From Petrolisthes cinctipes (taxonomy: Eukaryota; Arthropoda; Malacostraca; Decapoda; Porcellanidae): a stretch of DNA of 64,000 nucleotides. The stretch covers positions 663,001-727,000 of the forward strand of contig JAWQEG010001327.1 of assembly GCA_033782935.1 (NCBI GenBank). The letters run 5' to 3'. Made by a program: the position numbers and the translations under genes. Within the stretch, counting starts at the first letter, position 1. The number at the start of each line of letters is the position of its first letter. Under the pieces are notes generated by a model. That model saw only the letters and a list, made by a program, of their open reading frames with translations. It was not told where the DNA came from and did no database searches. Of this stretch, positions 1 to 64,000 are shown piece by piece.

Positions 1-5
1 AGGCC

Positions 6-1337
6 ATGATGCTCCTCAATCTCCCCTGTCCTTCTGATAGCATGTTTAATTATAGCACATTTAATTATAGCAAAGGGCGTATATATAATGAGGACCTGTA
101 TGAATTCTCAGAAGAGGACATTCTCGCTATGTGCCCAGACAGTGTCCAACGAAGAACAAAGATGAAAGGCAGTAAAAATACGATCATCCTCACTTTCTAT
201 GGCTCGCATATCCCAGATCGCATTAACATTAACCCCACATCATTTAAGGAGAAGCCTTTTGTTGAGCGTCCCCTACAGTGTTTCTGTTGTTATGAGTTTG
301 GTCATGGGAGGAGGAACTGCAACAACTGCTCCCAGTGTGGTAATTGTTCTGCTCTTGACTCACATCTTACTTCTGAGTGTTGGTCAGAGAGTTACTGCAG
401 AGATGCTCACCCCTTGCGTTCTCGCCAATGTAAGACGTACCTCCTTGAGCAGGATATCCTCCACTTGGCTAATACCCAATTCATTAGCATAGGTAGTGCC
501 AGACGGCAACTCAACTTCAGGCGACAGAAGGATGGTGGTGTGAAGACATATGCAGCACCCTCTCAACCCTCTCAAGAGGCAGCTGCTTTTTGCTCTAGTG
601 AGAGCGTTTCTAAGGTTACACTACATAATAGCTTCTCTGTCTTGGAAACCTTATCAGACACTCATTCTGGTGACCCTTCAACTGATGACAATTCTCAGAC
701 TTTAGCTAAAGGTATCCATGTGGTAGAGGTTCACGCTGCCACAAGCTCTCCAAAAGGAAACTTAAGTCACCTAAACTGCCACAGAGACGCCTTCGTGGTT
801 CCTCTGAGGCACTTGACTTCACAGATGTTCCTCCTTGTAAGGCAACCATCTCTGTGGGCTCATACTTAATTTCCTCTCAATTTCACCAGAAGCGTTCTCG
901 TGGCTCTGATGAATCTCTTGATTCAGCAGAAGTTCCTCTCGCAAGCTTCCTTCAGGATCATCAGAGGGGCGTGAAGTTAATGTGGATGCCACGGATGTTG
1001 TGACTTCAAAAGATTCAGTTTCTCTTCCGCTTGAGCAGCTGAGTGATTCTACCACCTGTATTATGAATGTTGATGTATCTGCCTGTGTCAGTGATACCAC
1101 TGCTGTACAGGACAATACCAATGTAATTGTTTCAAAGAATATCCCAGCTCATATACCTTCATCTTCTTCTAACATATCAGATGCTTCAGGGACTCGTCTA
1201 CAGGTCCCAATTACTGCCCCAAGTACTACTCTTCGGGTTTGCTCTTCTTCTAGTGGCCCAGGATTAGACAAATCTTATCGTTTGAGTAAACCCTCAGGTC
1301 AAGGTGGTAGTGAGAAGTACCTCCTTGAGGTTTCATA
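6..1337 (+). pseudogene. Copy A ORF1 (gag-like) remnant
   Basis: This is the C-terminal two thirds of ORF1, an RNA-binding gag-like protein of I-type retrotransposons that packages element RNA. The first knuckle, CFCCYEFGHGRRNC, is complete. The third knuckle has lost three residues relative to sister copies (SYCRDAHP instead of SYCFYCRDAHP). The first frame closes at 869 and a second frame (982-1338) carries the Ser/Thr-rich C-terminal tail, so at least one frameshift is present. It ends with VS followed by a stop just before the ORF2 frame. Confidence 0.85.
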
Positions 1338-1364
1338 AAAATCAGTACTAAAGTAACACTGTCC

Positions 1365-3464
1365 AAGGTCCTTCAGTGGAATTGCCGTGGCTTGCGTGCT
1401 TCTTGGGAGGAACTGCACGTTCTTTTCTCTAGCTTCTCTCCTGCATGCGTTTCTCTCTTAGAGACAATGTTTGGGGACTACATTCCTGCCAGTCCTCCAG
1501 CATACTCTGCATTTTATTCCAATTAATTTTAAGGGCAGGGTCACCATGGTGGATCTGCCATCCTAGTTCGCCGAGATATTCCATGCACGAGCCTGGAGCT
1601 TGACACTCCGCTCCAGGCTGTTACAGTTAAGGTTTTTGTGGACCGCCCACACACTGTGTTCAGTCTATACCTTCCTCCCAGTGTTACAGTTGAGAGGGGT
1701 GATCTCAACCGTCTTGTACGGGACCTTCCTTCTCCCTTTATTTTATTGGGTGATTTTAATGGTCGTCATCCTCTGTGGGGTGACAGTTCGGTCAACCCCA
1801 GGGGTGTTTTATTGGCTTCTTTTATTGAGGATGAGGGATTAGGGGTTTTAAATACGGGAGATGTGACTCATATTTTATTAGCCCTACTGGGACTTTTACC
1901 GCCATTGACATTTCCCTTTGCTCACCCAGTGCTCTGTTGGATTTTACTTGGAGAGTGTTGCCTGATTTATATGGCAGTGACCATTTCCCTATACTTTTAA
2001 AGGGTAACAGTTTCTCAGTGGTCGCAGTTTTTCTGTGAGGGTTGGTACAACCCACTCAGCATCTGTTGCACAGGGGGAGGGCGTTCCACAGGGAAGCGTC
2101 CTCAGTATCACATTGTTTGCAGTAGCAATTAATGCCATTGCCTCATCCTTTTCGGACGGTATAGCCAACTCGATGTTAGTTGATGACCTAGCAGTCTGGT
2201 TTGCTGCTTCCCGTATGTCAGTGGCGGAGCGGTGCATGCAGCTTGCCCTTGACAGGGTGTCACGTTGGACTGGTTCTCATGGGTTTCGATTTTCTCCTTC
2301 CAAGACAGTTGCTATGCACTTCTGCCACATCCGAGGCATCCACCCCGATCCAGACTTATTCATTTATGGTCATCGGATACGTTGTGTCGAGGAGACTCGC
2401 TTTTTGGGTCTCCTTTTTGACAAACGTTTGACTTGGGTTCCCCACTTACGTTCACTTAAAGTATCTTGCCTCAAGGCTCTTAACCTGTTGAGGATCCTGG
2501 GCCATATGTCCTGGGGGGCTGATCAGGCCACCCTCCTCCGCCTATACCATGTTCTTATTAGGTCAAAACTCGACTATGGGTGTGAGGTGTACTTTTCTGC
2601 CACCGATGCCCGTCTCAGAGTTTTAGACCCTGTTCATCATGCTGGAGTATGTCTGGCGACCGGAGCTTTCAGGCCGTCCCCAATCCCCAGTCTCCTGGTT
2701 GACGCTAATTAATGAGCCACCTCTTGATTTCCGTCTCCAGTCCTTGATGGTTCGTTGTTGGCATCGCTTACATCGACTTCCTGACTCCCTTCCTTGCTTG
2801 GCGGTGTCATCTGATATTATGTTTTAGTACTACCTTTTACATTCTCATACACCATGGCTTCCAGGTCAGGAAGGCTATGGAGGAGATGGGCATTGATGAC
2901 TTCCAGATTTGTCCTGTGAGGGTCCCAAGGGTGGCTCCATGGCTTCTTCCAGAAGTTTTCCCCAACACCTGCTTTTCAGACAAGAAGGAATCTCTTCCTC
3001 CTCCAATGGTTCGTTCCCTCCTTTTAGAACATGCCTTCACTCACAGGGAGTCCCTCCCTGTGTATGCTGATGGGTCAAAGTCTGATGCTGGAGTTGGCTT
3101 TGGAGTTGTCTTTCCTGACTTTTGCCGTGGCGGCAGGCTCCCTTCTGTCATGTCAATTTTTACTGCTAAGCTCTCGGCCATTTTATATGCCCTCCAAATG
3201 ATTTTTACTCTCCCTCAGCCTTCGTTTACTATTTTTAGCGATTCCTGTAGTGCCTTGCAGGCCTTGTGCAATTTTAACTCTTCCTATCCTTTGGTATTGG
3301 CCATTCTTGAGTGGCTTGTCCTCCTGGGTCGTTTTGGCCGCAAAGTCATTTTTTGTTGGGCCCATGTGGGTGTTGATGGGAATGAGCGGGCTGACGCCAT
3401 GGCTTGTGTGGGAAGGAACACCCTCTCCTATGTGGAGGAAGCTGGCCTTCTCTACAAAATATGA
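1365..3464 (+). pseudogene. Copy A ORF2 (endonuclease, RT, RNase H) remnant
   Basis: The order of domains is the APE endonuclease start (LQWNCRGLRASWEEL), a broken endonuclease body, the ~1.2-kb deletion, RT from the QGSVLS motif through the active site, and RNase H with YADGSKSDAGVGFG. The RT active site reads LVDDLAVWF where other copies have YVDD. The endonuclease has a TAA near 1524 where sisters read through. RNase H is cut short: after VDGNERADAMA the sequence jumps to the last 15 codons of the ORF, so the CCHC knuckle is gone. Confidence 0.85.
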
Positions 3465-3587
3465 TTTTGTGATATTTATGGTTTTTAGATGGTTTGATTT
3501 TTTTTTCAGTAATAATGTGCTTTTTAGTTTGTGTGTCTTTTAATTATGGTGCCTATCCCTTTCGGGTGTTCATGTTTTATTAATTAT

Positions 3588-3874
<287 letters not shown>

Positions 3875-3948
3875 CATAGTAGCATATATAAATTTTTCAT
3901 ATTACTCATAGGAATATGAACACTGTGTTGATGTTCAACCATTTCCAG

Positions 3949-58196
<54,248 letters not shown>

Positions 58197-58284
58197 GTTA
58201 GTTTGTTAGTTTCTTGGTCAGGTAACTGGTTAGTTAGTTTGATAAAATGTACAGTTAGTCAGTTAATTATAGTTAGTTACCAGG

Positions 58285-58340
58285 GTGCTCCTCACGAACA
58301 ACCAGAGGCTGCACAGGGCTGTCATCTGGTTCTACGATAC
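58285..58340 (+). repeat. Diverged partial copy of the end of exon 7
   Basis: CTCACGAACAACCAGAGGCT and the following 25 bases resemble 58136-58180 of exon 7 (CTCAGGAACCATCAGAGGCT...) at roughly 70% identity. Possibly an ancient exon duplication. Confidence 0.45.
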
Positions 58341-58346
58341 GGCTAC

Positions 58347-58562
58347 TTAGGTAAGCCTTGCACGATACATTGACAGTATATATATATTCTCTTTTAAACA
58401 AATGAAGTTGAAGGATATGGCTTCTTCTACATTTATGAGTTTATTATTTATGTTTTCAATAGATCTTACAGTTTTTCTTAGATCTTCACTTAGATGGTGG
58501 ACAAGCGAGGCAAATGTCGAGTTGTTGGGGGAGGTCGACGTTTCGTCCAGTGCATTGGACAT
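58347..58562 (-). other. Short ORF after the hammerhead-like motif
   Basis: 71 codons starting MSNALDETSTSPNNSTFASL, partly within the motif itself. It may be the start of a Penelope-like element ORF; no domain is recognised. Confidence 0.35.
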
Positions 58563-58568
58563 CTTCAG
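58533..58568 (-). ncRNA. Hammerhead-like motif of a Penelope-like element
   Basis: On the - strand CTGAAGA is followed by T, the stem GTCCA...TGGAC with a 6-nt loop, then GAAAC. This is the CUGANGA-stem II-GAAA core order of hammerhead ribozymes, which are known in Penelope-like elements. Stem III is not clear and there is one extra base after CUGANGA, so activity is uncertain. Preceded by a CACCCACCCAGATTCACCAC block typical of such ends. Confidence 0.6.
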
Positions 58569-58852
58569 GAAGAAGTGGTGAATCTGGGTGGGTGAGGGTT
58601 ATTTATCTATTTTCCGTATGTGGGGTGGGTGGGGCCACCATATCAGAGGCCTAGTGATTGGTGGATGGGGGTTGACGTCTGATTCTGGCGCTACATCTGA
58701 GTTATTGGTTGTTGGTGGTAAGATGTTAGATGCTTGAGGTGGATGAGTAGGTGTTGGAGGTTTGGTGGGTATCCTGACGATATTGGTGGTGTATCGTTTT
58801 CTGGAGGGCAGTATTTGGAGGTCTTGTGTCTGGTTGTTTATCGAAGGTTTAT

Positions 58853-59515
58853 AGAAAGTGAGGATGATCATATTTTTACTGTCTTTCAATTTTGTTACAC
58901 GTTGGATACTATCTTGGTTCATAGCGAGAATATCCTCTTCTGAGAATTCATACAGGTCCTCATTATATCTACGCCTCTTGCTATAATTAGATGTTCGATG
59001 TGGTTTGATGGATTCAAACATGCCATCAGAAGGACAGGGGAGATTGAGGAGCATCATGGTCTGTGTAAGATCTTTGGCTTTAATTAAAACACCCTTACCG
59101 TATTTTTTCATGTGGCCCATCGGTAGTTTTCCAATTTCTTTCTCCAGATACCTAGAAGCATGGATAAGGTTACCACGACCCTCCCTGTAGTAAGCCACAA
59201 ACCAAATGGGTGTAGGAACGCGGCGCTCCTTAGGGACATGCTCTACAGAGTTATCAAGATGTTAGGGCAGTAGTCATTGTCACTATCAACTACCTTCGTG
59301 GACCGCATCATCTGAAGTGAGTATCCCCCACAGACAGAGAATCTATTGCCTTAAAAAGCTGTTTTGGCAGCAGCATTTGTATTAAAAGTTATATAACACC
59401 GATTTGATCTGCATTCACTATGTTAAGTGAGACTGATACGGAGAACCACTCCAAAACGCTTAAAAATGGAGCGGATAGCGCCATAGGAAAGACTTGCAAA
59501 TACATTGGTCAACAA
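58853..59515 (-). mobile_element. I-like retrotransposon copy K (ORF1 middle fragment)
   Basis: Encodes the ORF1 segment from the RRM-like region's end to MIILTFY, with LPMGHMKKYGKGVLIKAKDL and LYEFSEEDILAM. It is cut on both sides and embedded between Penelope-like pieces. The open frame (59198-58599) continues past 58853 into non-element sequence with a Pro/Thr-rich tail. Confidence 0.83.
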
Positions 59516-59539
59516 TCTGATCATCTATTAACTTACAAA

Positions 59540-59760
59540 GGTTGTCGGTAGAGTCTTGAACTATAGTCAAACCAGGATGAATTACAAGATATGATTGACG
59601 AAGCATTATCCCAGTCAATGCAATGATTATTGTCTCTCATATGAACAAATAAAGCATTAGATTCTTGTCCGGTCCTAACACTATATTTATGCTGTTTGAC
59701 CCTGGTTGAAAGATCTTTTCCAGTCTGTCCTATATAGAACATATTACATTCTTTACAAGG
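59540..59760 (-). pseudogene. Penelope-like GIY-YIG endonuclease fragment, - arm
   Basis: MFYIGQTGKDLSTRVKQHKY, then SNALFVHMRDNNHCIDWDN. This is the GIY-YIG nuclease (YIGQTG, conserved Arg and His) at the C-terminus of Penelope-like RTs. The frame diverges after CNSS. It is an inverted, nearly identical copy of 59776-59951. Confidence 0.8.
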
Positions 59761-59775
59761 TACTTTATAGATTCT

Positions 59776-60106
59776 TTATTGTAAAGAATGTAATATTTTC
59801 TATATAGGACAGACTGGAAAAGATCTTTCAACCAGGGTCAAACAGCATAAATATAGTGTTAGGACCGGACAAGAATTTAATGCTTTATTTGTTCATATGA
59901 GAGACAATAATCATTGCATTGACTGGGATAATGCTTCGTCAATCATGTCCTGTAATTCATCCATAAATAGAAACATCATAGAGTCAAGTTTGATCAAACA
60001 CACAGAAAATATTAATATGAACTTAAACAATGGTATGTACAAGTTGGCTAGTTTCATCATAGACAAGATTGTTAAGAAGATAAGTCCAACTGCTATTCCT
60101 TAACCC
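59776..60106 (+). pseudogene. Penelope-like GIY-YIG endonuclease, + arm (C-terminus of the element protein)
   Basis: The reading CNIFYIGQTGKDLSTRVKQH is followed by AL FVHMRDNNHCIDWDN, INRNIIESSLIKH and a C-terminal FIIDKIVKKISP. It contains the GIY-YIG tyrosines (here YIG), the catalytic Arg, the His and the Glu of 'ES..I'. Penelope-like elements use this nuclease to nick the target. The RT part is absent, because the fragment begins at the palindrome centre (59761-59775). Confidence 0.82.
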
Positions 60107-60695
60107 CTTACGACCGCAATCCCAGAATACGGGCTGTATTATGCTACGGCAAAAACACGTCATTTTTTAAAGTATGACAGATGTTAAATATGTTCTTATG
60201 GGTTTGTAGAGATTATTTTCACACACCAGAATATGCAAACAGAAGTGTCCTATCGCCATCCATAAGCGTAGGAGAGCACGTCAAAGTGCGTAACCGGGCG
60301 ACTCAGACATACTATAGTTATCCCCACAAAAAGAAACTAGGCAATCGCTAGCGTATTTTTCTAACCCGTGGCACCAATGTTGTGGCTACATGTCGCCCAT
60401 GCAGTTATTTTTGGAATATTAAATTAAGGCGTCAATCGGCTTTGAGGCCGAATTTTTTTTTTGCCGCCTTAAGGGGGAGATAGGTCAACAGGGGTTAATG
60501 ACTGAGGATAATCTTAGGTTTAAAGGTCATATCAGGTTTGATGAGGGTTGGGTCAGGTAAATCGTTATAGGTGTGTATTGAATTGAACTCGTAGTGGCCA
60601 CACCTTCAGGTTGCCAGTTAGTTATTAAATTTATCAGTATATAAGGTGTCTCTCGGCAACCATTCTAAGGCATTCTTCTACATTCTGTATTTCCC
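60107..60695 (+). other. Probable Penelope-like 3' flank, no gene
   Basis: Non-coding sequence between the GIY-YIG end and the second hammerhead-like motif. The part from about 60480 (GGTTTGATGAGGGTTGGGTCAGG...) leads into the terminal repeat-like region. Confidence 0.45.
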
Positions 60696-60722
60696 CTGAA
60701 GATGTGAATACACGAAAGTGCT
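60696..60722 (+). ncRNA. Second hammerhead-like motif
   Basis: CTGAAGA, T, then GTG AATA CAC as a short stem II, then GAAAGTGC. It has the same layout as the motif at 58533-58568 on the other strand but a different stem sequence. It lies downstream of the GIY-YIG fragment, as expected for a Penelope-like terminal repeat. Confidence 0.55.
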
Positions 60723-60857
60723 TGTGACTCCGTGTCTATTTTTTCCTTCCTTGTGGATTTACGCATATTCCTGGATCATGTGCTCCAAGTGATTTATTTG
60801 CATCCAGCTGCAACTCCGTGCATATGGCCTCCGGGTTCGCCTTCCACTCTTTCTTAA

Positions 60858-62440
60858 GGAGTTTCTTAGTGGTCGTAATTTTTGTGTAAGGGTTGGTACA
60901 GCCCTCTCTGCACCAGTAGCACAGGAGGAGTGCATACTACAGGGAAGCACCCTTAGTGTCACATTGTTTGCAGTGGCAATTAACGCCATTGCCTCGTCCC
61001 TTCTGGACGGTATTGCCAACCCAATGTACGTTGACAATCTGGTGGTCTGGTTTGCTCCTTCCCGTATGTCAGTGGCCCTGTTTGACCCTGTTCATCATGC
61101 TGGAGTACATCTGGAATACCAGAGCCTTCAGGTTATCCCCAATCCCCAGTCTCCTAGGGGACACTGATGAGCCACCTCCTGACCTCCGTCGCCAGTCCTT
61201 GATGGTTAGTTGTTGGCATCTCTTACATCGACTTCCTGACTCCCTTCTCCACTTGGAGGTGTTATCTAATATCATGTCTCAGTACTACCTTTCACATCCT
61301 TGCCCACCATGACCCTTTGACATCTGGGTCAGGAAGGCTATGGAGGAGTTGGGCATTGAAGACTTCCTGATTTGTCCTGTGCAGGTTCCCAGGGTAGATC
61401 CATGGCTTCTCCCAGAAATTCACACCTTAACTTGCTTTTTTGACAAGTAAGAATTTCTTCCTGTCCCAGAGGCTTGCTCCTTCTTTTTAGAACATGCCTC
61501 CACTCACAGGGGGTCCCTCCCTGTGTACACTGATGGGTCAATTTCTGATGCTGGAGTTGGTTTTGTAGCTGTCTTTCCTGACTTTTGTAGAAGCGGCAGG
61601 CTCCCTTCTATCATGTCAATGGCTCTGTCATTTTATATGCTCCCCAAGTAATTTTTACTCTCCCGCAGCCTTCTGTTACTATTTTTAGCGACTCCTGTAG
61701 TACCTTGCAGGCCTTGGACAAAGTTAACTCTTCCCATCCCCTGGTGTTGGCCATTCTTTAGTGGATTATCCTACTGGGAAGTCGTGGCCACAGAGTCACA
61801 TTTTGTTGGGTCCCAGCTCATGTGGGTGTCGATGGGAATGAGTGGGCTGACGCCCTGGCTAAGGCTGTGGCCTCCAGTTCTCAGCCTCCTGCCAGGCGTC
61901 ATCCCATACCTGCTTTAGACCTTCGACCCTACATAGATGCTGCCGTTCGTTCCTGCTGGCAGAACAAATGGGATGTCGTCGGGGCTAACAAGCTCTGCGG
62001 CATCTGCCACCGCCTTGGTTTGTGGAGCTACAGCTACCTGTCCTGCCGGTGGGAGATGGCTCTTGCCCGTCTCCGCATTGGCCCCTCACATTTGACCTTT
62101 GTCGAAAGTAGAGCCACAATCAAATATCCGCCGACACATTCCTTTCATCATAGTAAATATCTTGGTAATAAAGAACAACACATGTATGTTATTGCAACAC
62201 CTCATAATAATAACTGAGAGGGTTGAGTTGATGTAAGGTGTTGTATGATTACATTTTGATATGATACTGATTTATTTGTACGATGGAAGGAAAATGTCGG
62301 TGGTTATTTGATTTTGGCTGTACCTCTCCGAGTATCGGGTGGGGGACGGTTCTTTCAGTCTCTCCCAGGTGCTCGGGGAGAAGGCTTGCAGTGTGAGAGA
62401 GAGTACCTTCTCCTTTGTGAATTTTATGATTTTATGGCTT
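60858..62440 (+). pseudogene. Copy L ORF2 remnant (RT, RNase H)
   Basis: RT has lost its YxDD motif to YVDNL. RNase H pieces YTDGSISDAGVGF, FSDSC-type and HVGVDGNEWADALAKAV are in different frames. The zinc knuckle is deleted. Clearly inactive. Confidence 0.82.
62111..62320. mobile_element. 210-bp MITE with TA duplication in copy L
   Basis: Inverted ends of about 40 bp: left GAGCCACAATCAAATATCCG, right reverse complement CAGCCAAAATCAAATAACCA, both followed by CCGACA and TTCCTT.CATC. TA is present on both sides (62109-62110, 62321-62322), so a Tc1/mariner-type origin is likely. Sister copies lack it. Confidence 0.8.
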
Positions 62441-62757
62441 CTTCTTCTTCTTCTTTTTTAGATATTTCCATGTTTTTAATTTTGATTCTTTTATATATTT
62501 TACTTAAGTTAATGAGGTTATTTTACTAAAAAATGTGTGTTTTAGTTGACATGTCCTTTTAATCATGCTATTTCTCCCTTTTGGGGTATTGAAGCCTGAC
62601 TGATATGTGTACATATTTGTGTATATATTATTGATGATGTGAATCACCATGTTTTGAAATCCTTATAATTTATTATTATGTTGGGTGGTATATGTCCCTA
62701 GCTGTTGCGCCGTGAGATGCCTAGTAGCATCTATCAATCAATCAATCAATCAATCAA

Positions 62758-63594
62758 CCGCACTAAAGAATTTCAGGATCTGCTAGATTTCTAAGAGAAC
62801 TAAGAGGACTGAAATCAATTGTCCTAGTTTGAAACATGATTTTGATGTTGTTATTAACTGTTATTGAACATTAAATATATAATTTATGTTAACAATAGTA
62901 TTATGGTATGCATAACATAGAATTCTATTGTCCTGAGCAATATTAGCACTCTCTGGTTTATTCTTAACTCAACTCACTGCTATAAGAAGATAAACAAAAA
63001 CATTACAGGATGTGATGTAGTCAGTACCTTGGCCAAGTGTCCGAACACTTAACAATATCATAATTACGGAACTCGAGCTGATCCTTGGGCATTGAACCTC
63101 TCCCCAGGCTTCGAGGTCTAAAATTGTTCTATCTATCGGGCATTAATGTAATAGGAATGGCTTTGGCTGTGTAAGCTATTTAACTTCAGTAATTTATTCC
63201 TGTTTATATATAAAGTTTTAGTAAAAAAAAAAAAAAAAAATTCAACAGAAACGTTGTCAATGATTCACGACAAAGGTACACTCGCGCACCACAATCTCTA
63301 GCCCACCTGAATTTGGGGTGGCGATATGGCTCGGATCCTTTCTGGACGACAGCCCACTGAAACTATCACAAGGTCAGACCCGCACCAACAGAAATGCTTC
63401 AAAAAATTGAAAAGGGGTCTTTATTTTTTTTTTTAAATTAATTGTGCCGTAGCGTCAATCAACAGGCAGGCAACAATACATACGGGTAGGCGGGACCCAT
63501 GAAAATCCAGTGACTACATCCACACACACGCACACACATCACGAAAACATAATAGAATGAAGCACAAGCATACAGACAAATATTACTTTATGAC
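62758..63594. other. Intron 7 segment, no gene seen
   Basis: AT-rich with an A-run at 63222-63240; nothing else recognised before the RT fragment on the other strand. Confidence 0.5.
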
Positions 63595-64000
63595 CTACAT
63601 AAATCCACCAAAACGAAGGTGGCGTACCAGAAGTTCCTCTAAAACCTGGTGGTTCAGCAGGTGTCGACAAACCACATCAAGTGGCAGGCCCCGGGGCAGC
63701 AAGTGTCGGACAATGGGGCAGGCTAGGCAATAGTGCTCTATAGAGTTAGCAAAAGGTGCTCGACACAAGCGACACTCAGTGAAGGGAGGCTCACCCTGCA
63801 TCCCAGCAACCTGCCATGGTGGCCGGAAGCCAAGCCTAAAACGAGAAGAGACTACATAGTGCCTCCGAACTATGAGGCCTCGACGACGGTAGGAATATTT
63901 GTGACGGCAGACAGACTCGTAATGGGTGATGGAGATGCTGAAGGGCCTCTCTGCATCCCTGCGTCGCCGTACAGGGAGGAGAGCGGTGGAGCGGACTTTA
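63595..64000 (-). pseudogene. C-terminal end of another non-LTR ORF2 (cut by window)
   Basis: Reading on the - strand, the frame holds VRRHYVVSSRFRLGFRPPWQ, then CRLCRAPFANSIEHYCLACP (a C-x2-C...H-x-C-x2-C knuckle) and ends LLVRHLRFGGFM. The CxxC...H...C end after a RNase H-like position is typical of R1/Tad/LOA-type ORF2 tails. It differs from the I-like family in this window. The frame is open to the window edge. Confidence 0.7.

Larger units (their letters stand above)
60800..62757 (+). mobile_element. I-like retrotransposon copy L (RT part to 3' end)
   Basis: It starts in RT (GGAGTTTCTTAGTGGTCG segment near 60858) and runs through a broken RNase H to the hairpin (62716-62731) and an ATCA tail (to 62757). 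Part of RT is deleted (joined near 61078). Part of the C-terminus is deleted near 62094, and a MITE sits at 62111-62320. Sense orientation relative to the peptidase gene. Confidence 0.88.

Noticed and set aside
58597..58853. Novel C-terminal extension of I-like ORF1 in copy K
   Set aside because: The Pro/Thr-rich tail is absent from all other copies and looks like Penelope-like flank read through from a broken ORF1.

Overview
This is eukaryotic genomic DNA, most likely from an arthropod and plausibly a decapod crustacean. The evidence is split genes with GT/AG introns, very dense non-LTR retrotransposons, long (AT)n tracts, a Penelope-like element and a short (TTAGG)n run of the arthropod telomere type. 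The species assignment is inference. Nothing prokaryotic is present.

The backbone is one host gene on the + strand. Seven consecutive exons (3949-4095, 34112-34181, 34455-34556, 40302-40499, 40690-40886, 41375-41532, 58003-58196) join in phase into about 355 residues of an S9-family (prolyl oligopeptidase, acylaminoacyl-peptidase-like) serine peptidase. Both ends lie outside these exons. The exons cover about 1.07 kb of a 54 kb span. Introns 1 (30 kb) and 6 (16.5 kb) are packed with transposons. A possible first exon of a THAP-domain gene lies on the - strand inside intron 6 (55944-56090).

The dominant repeat is an I-clade-like non-LTR retrotransposon. Its ORF1 carries an RRM-like region and CCHC knuckles; its ORF2 carries APE endonuclease, a reverse transcriptase with a YVDD motif, RNase H and a C-terminal zinc knuckle. 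It has a GC-rich 5' UTR, a 3' hairpin and an (ATCA)n tail. At least eleven pieces are present: 1-3614 (+), 5149-12510 (-), 15373-20814 (-), 20815-27222 (-), 37047-39002 (-), 41684-50241 (-, interrupted), 50242-50994 (+), 51001-52410 (-), 52745-55077 (-), 58853-59515 (-) and 60800-62757 (+). The copy at 5149-12510 is full length with a 13-bp target-site duplication.

Younger elements sit inside older ones, and comparison with sister copies gives exact insertion sites. These are a complete CR1 element with both ORFs open (42845-47838), an 891-bp TIR element (5906-6796), a 725-bp solo LTR (17813-18537), tRNA-derived SINE units (16441-16965), a 210-bp MITE (62111-62320) and a 206-bp SINE-like element with a 15-bp duplication (14977-15182). 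Intron 3 holds a 1.5-kb hAT-like element (34996-36494) that contains a second TIR element.

The most unusual component is a dispersed family of at least three copies, all on the - strand (about 14480-15372, 27405-28165, 56225-57246). Its most complete copy encodes a Y-box type cold-shock domain joined to a Pro-rich and Arg/Lys-rich tail, with a hairpin-containing 3' end and, in one copy, a (TAA)n tail. A Penelope-like element has GIY-YIG endonuclease fragments in a head-to-head palindrome and two hammerhead-like motifs (58533-58568 -, 60696-60722 +). Coordinates of element ends without a target-site duplication are approximate.
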